Under the pieces are notes generated by a model that made no database searches, was not told where the DNA came from, and worked only from the letters and a program-made list of their open reading frames with translations. Positions 56,949 through 64,000 of a stretch of DNA of 64,000 nucleotides are shown piece after piece. The stretch's first letter is position 1; the number at the start of each line of letters is the position of its first letter. Source of the stretch: Macrolepiota albuminosa (lineage: Eukaryota; Basidiomycota; Agaricomycetes; Agaricales; Agaricaceae); contig JAMWFC010000046.1 in assembly GCA_027475525.1 (NCBI GenBank), forward strand, positions 3,038,001-3,102,000, written 5' to 3'. The translations under genes were made by a program, and so were the position numbers.

Positions 56949-59900
56949 ATGGCAACTGAGCGGGCCTTCGGGCCGTCATCGTCAACCTCCACGCTTTCTG
57001 TGCCTCCTTTCACTCAGTCGAATCATATAGACCTAACCCAGGATGAGGACAATCCCAATGACCACTACCGGACCGAGCACTCTGCTAAACGCATCCGCTT
57101 GGACTCCTTCACCTCGCGATGGGATGACTCAAGTCGTCCAAGCATTTTTGTGAATCAGCATGACACTCAGTCGAGACCTCTGTCACGATTGCCCAGCTTC
57201 AATCATAACCTTGGAATGCCCACCTCAGACGTTCCTTCTACGAATTCAGACACTTCTCAACCTGCATATCGTCCTGCTTTTGCTAGCTCATCTAATTTCC
57301 CCTTTCCTTGTCAATCACAGGCCTCATCACCTCCGTCTAACTCCCTACATCTGCCCCCGCCCGTCACTCACTCATCATCGATGCCCGTACCTTCTCATCC
57401 ACAAGTCATAGATCTCACACACTCACCTTCTCCTCCACCATCCGTGCAACAGCAGCATAGCTCGGCGCCTAGTTTACCTCTCGACTTACCCCCGAAAACG
57501 CCTGTGTGCATCGGGCAGCTCAGTGCAACTGCCCTAGTACTTTATCCAGTCCCATATCTGCGTCAGCAAGATCCCTCAAATGAGTCGGAGTGGGCTCTTG
57601 TTCGTCTACAGTACGAACACAATCCGAACAAATCTCCTGTGTCGGAGACAGTTCACATCAAGGCCCCGTCAGTACGAGGCCCGAACGGAGAACCGATCCC
57701 TGGTGAGGCGTTCGGAGTCGTTGAGCAAAAGGTTGCAGCAGCAATTGGTCCCATGCTGGGGAAGGGTCTTATTCGCGTTGACGCTAAAGTACGCAAAGGA
57801 CCTGCAAATGTAGGGTTTCTGGATGTATCCATTTCCTCGTTGATCTAATTCCCACTTCAAGCTCCCTATACTTCCTCTTCAAATGCTTGTCCACACTCCG
57901 AAAGGAAATATACCCGTTGTTGGAAGTTATCTTCGTCAGGTTGCCCTTTTACTCGATCATCCAACATTTCCTTTTGATACTGAGCGGCCTGTCAACTTTC
58001 TTTATCATAATCCTCACAATCCTCCTCCAGGAGGCCATACCCGCACAATCATAGCTCAAAATAGACTTTATGGATTATCTTCGAGTCCTAACTCTCGTTG
58101 GACTGCCCCGAGCCCTGCAGGGAAGAGCATAGAAGTGCAGAGGAGTCAGGTTGACGAGGTTCTCAGAAGTTTAAAGGATGGAGATGAATTGACAGAGACC
58201 GAACCAGGTGAGCGATTGATCATTCATGACACTCAATAATTGCTTTACTTATGCTTTCATAGCGCCGGAAGTGGCTACGAAGCTCTATCCTCATCAAAAG
58301 AAAGCTCTCACATTTCTGTTGGAGCGCGAGCGAGAGAAACCTGGTCCTGATGGGAATTTTTCTTCTCTTTGGCAACCACGCACAAACCCACTTTCGGGAC
58401 AAGTCACGTGGTTCCATATTGTCACTGAGAAAGAAGTCCTACAGAAACCTTGTGAAAGCAAAGGTGCAATTCTTGCGGACGATGTAGGTGTATCTCTTTC
58501 TTGTGTCTAAATCGATCTCATGGGAAATCCATAGATGGGTCTTGGTAAGACGATTACGTGTGTTTCTCTCATCGCAGCTACACTTGGATCAGCGAGGACT
58601 TTCGCGGCGACGCCTTTGGAGCTCCCTATTCCTCCTCAAAACGTTGATTTCGTGGATCCAAGTCATTTTGCTGGTAGTGTCTGGGGTATGCCAGCCCTAG
58701 ATCCTGCTGCTTCACAGAAACAGAAGGCTAAAAATACCAAGTCGCAAGAGAAGCTCGAAGCAGAGTATACGCGGGCCTCACGAATCAAAACTAAAAGTCG
58801 TGCGACTCTCATCGTGTGCCCTCTTTCAACTGTGTCAAATTGGGAAGACCAGCTCAGAGAACATTGGAATGGCGAAGTGACAGTTTTTGGAGGCAGTGGG
58901 AGCGCTTGTGCCCCTTGCACACCATCCCAATCAATGTCTCAGCTTAGCCTTACATTGCCATCTACTGATGACGATGCCGAGGCAAAACCGCGTCCAAGGC
59001 TACGTTCGGGTGCTCCTCTTCGGGTCTACATATACCATGGAAATGCGCGTAGGCCGGATCCTGCATTTCTCGCTGACTTTGACTGCGTTATCACAACATT
59101 TGCTACCCTGGCCTCCGAATTTTCGAAGCAAATTAGGTGTACGGCCATTGCAGATGGAGATGAAGATGAGGGGGCCAGCAGTGATACGATTGGAGCTGAT
59201 TTTGATGAGCATGGGAATCAAATTGTGAGGATATCAAAAGCCAAAAAGAGTGGTTTGAAGAGGAAGAAGTCTGCCATAACTGGGACTGGGAACAATGAAG
59301 CAGCCAGTGCCCTTCAGAGTATCCATTGGTTTCGTGTCGTCCTCGACGAAGCACAGTTAGTGCTCCTTTTCTTCATAGAGTCCTTGTATTGATGTACAAT
59401 TATATAGCTCTATCAAAGAAACCGGTACTGTTGGTAGTCGTGCCTCGTGCGATCTAATGGCCGACCGACGTCTATGTCTAACTGGAACACCCGTGCAGAA
59501 CAAGTTAGACGACGTATTTGCTCTTATCAAGTTCCTTAGACTGGAACCATTTAATGACAAGAACATTTGGACGGAATTCATCGGTAGCCCCGTGAAATTT
59601 GGGCATGCGATGGGGATCGTACGCCTACAAACAATCATGAAGTGTATCACCCTTCGTCGAACAAAAGAGACAAAGAATCAAGATGGTCAGAAAATCCTCG
59701 CCTTGCCCCCTAGGCAAGATGAGCTGCGTCTTCTCAAATTTGGCCCTGAGGAGCAGAAAATATACGACCAGTTTTTCAATGAATCCAAAGCTGAATTTAC
59801 GGAAATGACGTCAAAAAATGAGGTGATGAAGAATTATGTTTTTATCCTTCAGAAGATTTTGCGGCTCCGTCAGATTTGCGATCATTTTGAACTCGTCCAA

Positions 59901-61241
59901 GGCAAGAGCCCTGACCAAACTGCTTCCCAAGAATCTACTGCATCATATGAAGATCTTGTCGCTGAGATTTCCAAAGATGGACTGAATGCAACGCGCGCTG
60001 CAGCTATCTTCGCCATCTTACGTGAATCGGCAACGACACAGTGCGTCGAGTGTGGCGGAGAGCTTTGCGTCTCTGCTTATTCGCAAGGGGAGGGTTTTGA
60101 GATCGACGGACCCCCGACCGCGAAGCGAGGCCGAAAGGGCAAAGGTCCTGCCTCCCGGGGATCGACTCGTGCCAGCAGTCCAAGCAGTCCGCGGCCTATC
60201 TTGACGCGATGTCAACACCTTTTCTGCCTCGAATGCTATCGCAATTCAATATGTCCTGGGTGGCCAGACCTGGATCCTGACACTCGGCGGTCTTGTTCGG
60301 CTTGCCAAACTGGACTTGCTCCATTGGACGCGATAGAAATTAAGGCAGAGTCGTTGGATGCACCGTCTTCGAAAAAAAGGCCTTCAAAGCGTGAAAAGAG
60401 GCAAAAAGGAGTTTCTACAGAACCTTTTCAATCATCTACCAAGGTGGAAGCACTAATGGCTGATCTCATAAGTTTTTCTCGGGCAAATCCGCATTCGACA
60501 AATTACGATCCTTCTTCTATCGATGTTCAGATGATCGATGCCAAAGGAAATCAAGTGGACGATGGAGTAATGAAAACTGTTGTGTTGTACGTCTCCTCGT
60601 TTGAGTGCGCGATTTGGACACGTTCAAATGAATTTCCAGCTCGCAATGGACCACAATGCTTGACAAGTGTGTCTCATTTTCTCATGGTTAGTCTTAACTG
60701 AACCTCTGGCAGGATCGAGGATGCTTTGGAGCAACATTGCATACAGTATGATCGATTAGACGGTACGATGAAACGTGACGATCGAACACGGGCAATGGAC
60801 GAATTGAAATACAACCCACGGTGTGAAGTTTTGCTAGTTAGTTTGAAGGCAGGAGGCGTCGGTTTAAACCTTACCGCTGCACAGCGAGTGTATCTCATGG
60901 ATCCTTACTGGTATGCATACACGCAGACAATCGTCTATCTGAGGCTAATATTAGTTTAGGAATCCTGCTGTCGAGAATCAAGCGGTGGATCGTATCGTAC
61001 GTGGTATAATTCGATATCGATATGGTAATCAAGATCTGACAGACATCTTCAGCACCGTCTTGGACAGACAAGACCTGTTACAACAGTCAAATTGATCATT
61101 GAAAACTCCATAGAGGCTCGGTTATTGGAAGTGCAAAGAAAGAAAATTGAGCTGGCTAATTTGACCCTCGGCGGTCAAAATTACAGCAAAGCGGATTTGC
61201 TGCAACGGAGGATGGAAGAGTTAGAGCAATTATTTGGTTGA
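56949..61241 (+). CDS. SNF2 helicase with embedded RING finger (Rad5/Rad16/HLTF clade)
   Basis: DNA-dependent ATPase and probable ubiquitin ligase of the postreplication repair type. A Ser/Pro-rich N-terminus with an acidic IDLTQDEDN stretch (SUMO-interaction-like) leads to a domain with CIGQLSATALVLYPVPYL. The ATPase half follows: KLYPHQKKALTFLLER, DDMGLGKTI after splicing, VCPLSTVSNWEDQL, VVLDEAQ (motif II) and LTGTPVQNKLDDVFALI. A C3HC4-type RING (CVECGGELC, CQHLFCLECY, CSACQTGL) is embedded between the lobes. The C-lobe has SQWT, LDGTMKRDDR, VSLKAGGVGLNLT and DRIHRLGQTRPV, which needs a ~53-nt intron ending CTTCAG. It ends ELEQLFG at a TGA, 61239-61241. A clear HIRAN domain was not confirmed, so the exact member is left open. 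Confidence 0.83.
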
Positions 61242-61371
61242 AAGGGCATCGGTATCACACATTTTTTTTATAATACTACTCTACATTCTTGCGCCACCTT
61301 GGTCTCAGTACAGTAATTATTGTCGCGTGTAATTTGATAAAGAAACATACACTTCACATTGTAGACGTGAT

Positions 61372-63260
61372 TTAAAAGGCAAAGTGAGCAACGTTCTTCC
61401 TGGATCCGAAAAGATAAACTGGCAAAAAGTCAATAACATATAACAAAAATGGAAGGGCTGACATACCAATGACCTGACTCACGAACAACCCTATAGTAAC
61501 GCCTGCAGAAACCGATATCATACGTAAAGCCAACGAGAAACCGCCGGAGTACTGTTCAGCCGAGCTATGGTATGTCTGTGTAAGGCCACCTCCTTGAGCT
61601 ATTCCAGACTGAATTTAGAGATGTGAGAGGAGCAGCAGCAGCGTTCAGATTGATTTGTCATACAGGAACCAGAAACAGGACGCCTGTAACCATCGAGGTG
61701 AAAGCTGTTCCACGCACTAGTCGAGAGTAAAGGTTTCCAAGTGTCCCAATGACGAAAGCGCCGGTGGCTGATATGAGATCAATTCTTCCCGGAAGAGCAA
61801 TGCTCGTGGCTCGATTGGCGGCGTAGGCACAGCAGGAAAATGTCACCATGACTAGAAGCTGCCATTGATTCCACGCTTGAAGATTAGACAAGGAAGAACA
61901 CGTCGAATAGATTGGTACAAGGAAGAACATAGCCCACCACGGTAGCGGTTGCTTGAACCAGGGCTCGGAAGGATCACGTGGACAACCTTGAAATTAAAAT
62001 ACATTTCCTCTGAGTGATGTATATAGTCACCTTTAATAAGGTCCAAGATCTGGCTAGAATTTCCTTGTGCGAGAACTCCAGATATAGACTTGAAAGGCGT
62101 AGTTCCATTGACCATCGTAAAGGTTCCATGTGTGTAAACCATGTCCGTCGGAGTATTGCCACGATAGTATGCACGACGTGCACGCCGATCTACAACCAGA
62201 TACAGATCAGATCCTATGGTAAGACCGAAACCCTGTAAACAGAACTGAGCAGGTGAGCAGATCAAAACGTGTAGAAGATAAAGCTCGCCAGGAATAAAGT
62301 ATAGATGATAGCGTATACAATTCTTACAGACCCACAGAAAATGTTCCTGGACATGAGTTCAAGAGCACTCGTTACTGAGTTTCAAATCAAACAGGATGAA
62401 AAGGAGTGGAGAACATTCAAGTCAAAATTACTCACACACAGTGAATCCAGGAAGAATCAAAACTACTCCAGCCGAGGATATTGCACTGTAACAAAACAGG
62501 TGGCCAGGAATACTACTCAAACCTCTGGCCACAAATGCAACTATAATTGACACGGATATCCTACCGATGTGATGTCAACTCTGCGGCAAACAAACGTTAG
62601 ACATGAAATCAACTCACTCATACACATTCGCATACATGGAGCTTTTGTTGGCTGCATTCAGCCCGAGATACTGTAGACAGCATGCGCAGGCTCCGCTAAT
62701 CCATAAATCAACTGCAGACCCTCCAAAGGACAAGACACATATGATGGCGGCACAAACAAAGGCAAGAGCACAGCGAACAAGAAGAGGATAGATGGGACGA
62801 GACTGCAAGAGCTTCCTAAGAGCGTCAGTCCCAGCTTCAGCACCCATATTGTCGTGCAGCACATCACGATAGATCATGTGAACTTTGTGAAGAGAACTTA
62901 AGGCTATACGACCTGTGGCGCGCACAAAATGCGTACGGCTAGATCTGGTATCCCCATTTCGTATGGATACAATGATCATGTTTGGCAGATGGACAAATTC
63001 TTGAGCAATATAAGATTAAGAAAGAGTGCTGTGGACGAAAAGGTGACTAACCGGCCTGTGTGTCGAGGATATCAGAGGCTGCTTTGAGCTGTGATTCAAT
63101 GCGATGAGAAGGCGCTCCGAAGGATAACAAAGCCTTGGCAAGTTTTAATATAAATTTTCGTCTGGTTGTGACGTCTGTGGATGGCATCAGTAAAGCAGGA
63201 AGATCGATACTCTCAGCGGATGGTGATAATGACCTTCGACGTTGTTGACGATTGCCGTTC
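61372..63260 (-). CDS. ThrE-family multi-spanning membrane protein (Prm10-like), 5' end unresolved
   Basis: Fungal member of the threonine/serine exporter-like (DUF1212/Prm10) family. The soluble N-terminal half reads RRKFILKLAKALLSFGAPSH, RIESQLKAASDILD, NMIIVSI, TRSSRTHFVRA, LHKVHMIYRDVLHD. The membrane half has several hydrophobic segments: CALAFVCAAIICVLSFGG, a GHLFCYSAISSAGVV exon, LALLQ-like pieces, ATSIALPGRIDLISATGAF, VTGVLFLVPSGIA with GGL, SGGFSLALRMISVSAGVTIGLF and VYLFGSRK. The stop is a TAA at 61372-61374. Small introns are frequent. The most upstream exon I can join starts at 63260 after a CAG acceptor; the true start exon was not found. Transport substrate is unknown. Confidence 0.72.
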
Positions 63261-64000
63261 CTGTATTCTTTGTATGGACAATGTTACGGAGGGGACGGAG
63301 AGTATCCACTACTGACAACCATTTTGTATCTTTTCGAGGCATGGACGGTTGTTGCAGAAAGAAAGCAATCACTATTGCAACATAGTTGGCTAAATCAAAC
63401 ATTACATAAGGGCGGCAGTCCATCGATGAGAAATACTATCGTCTATCGGGAGATGAAATTTTTCGCCATTTTTTTTTTGTAGCTCTTACCACTAGGCGCG
63501 TGGCCTTAAAACTTCCAGGCAATATAAAGTCACTTATGATCTAGTAGATAATGATTTTTTTAGGGAAATTCATCCCATGTGAAAGACGTCGGGCCATGAC
63601 CGAGTCAGAGGTACCAAAAATCCGGGAAGTGAAAGTGCCGTCACACCTGGGTCACAGGGTAAAGATTGTATGATTTAGCGCTCTACACCGCATGCGGAGT
63701 TTCAATAGCCCCTAGATTGTCACGCTCTCTCGAGTTCAACACAAAGATCTCTACTTCCTGAGGCTTTTTGCCTTGTTTTATTGTTCGGAAAATTATATTT
63801 AAGACGCCATGTATGTATCAAAGGATTCTGTGTAATAAAATTTTGAACACTCTTTCTTGATTCATTTCACCGAGCCCGGGTGGGTGACAAAACTTGGTCT
63901 GATTTCATGCTTTTGAATTTTTTACACTTCAACAACTTCAATTTTCTATTAGATAACAATAGAGCCCTCATTATCTATACTGTATTCATCTATGTTTTTT
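63261..64000. other. Right-edge region, no gene resolved
   Basis: It probably contains the missing first exon and promoter of the ThrE-family gene. The last 400 bases are AT-rich with no recognisable coding. Confidence 0.35.

Overview
The window reads as nuclear DNA of a basidiomycete, most likely an agaricomycete mushroom. Genes are dense on both strands and broken by many 45-57 nt GT-AG introns (a few GC-AG). The gene set fits that: a GH5 endoglucanase with a CBM1, a membrane-anchored P450, a secreted T1-type ribonuclease, and single-copy housekeeping genes (TTI1, DCD1, SF3A2, RRP5, SEC8, LSG1). All functional calls come from reading translated exons and motifs; no database search was run.

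Layout. 0-12.7 kb: C-terminal exon of an unknown low-complexity protein, a gene-poor stretch, an RNase T1 gene, a 3' fragment of SF3A2, TTI1 and DCD1 tail to tail, then a second copy of the RNase T1/SF3A2 3' region attached to a full SF3A2. 12.9-27 kb: RRP5 (+), a peroxisomal-type ABC half-transporter (-), and a Tea1/Kel-like kelch plus coiled-coil protein (-). 27.7-34.6 kb: lipase (+), P450 (-), S-formylglutathione hydrolase (+), FHA-kinase (-). 34.6-36.2 kb: AT-rich stretch with a retrotransposon RNase H remnant and a short spliced-looking duplicate. 36.2-45.3 kb: RNase III-like protein, a large Mit1-type SNF2 remodeler and a lipid-droplet hydrolase, all on the minus strand. 45.3-63.3 kb: SEC8 (+), LYR-motif protein (-), GH5 endoglucanase (+), LSG1 (+), RING-containing SNF2 helicase (+), ThrE-family membrane protein (-).

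Together the genes cover ribosome biogenesis (RRP5, LSG1), splicing (SF3A2), TOR/PIKK assembly (TTI1), dUMP supply (DCD1), polarity and exocytosis (Tea1-like, SEC8), chromatin and repair (Mit1-like, Rad5/HLTF-like, FHA kinase), lipid handling (ABCD transporter, lipase, LDAH) and plant-polymer attack (GH5). They look like neighbours rather than one pathway.

Two structural signals stand out. First, there are 22 head-to-tail duplications whose copies are all offset by exactly 77 bases. In at least nine of those inside coding exons, the frame can be rejoined only by dropping one copy and adding one base at the junction. This looks like de Bruijn graph (k=77) joining at heterozygous sites, not biology. 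Second, a ~0.78 kb direct repeat brackets the 7 kb TTI1-DCD1 block, and each repeat copy truncates one of two convergent genes. Smaller points of interest are two 8-nt microexons, start codons isolated by introns, GC-AG introns, and several enzymes with altered catalytic residues (DCD1, the ABC transporter, the RNase III-like protein).
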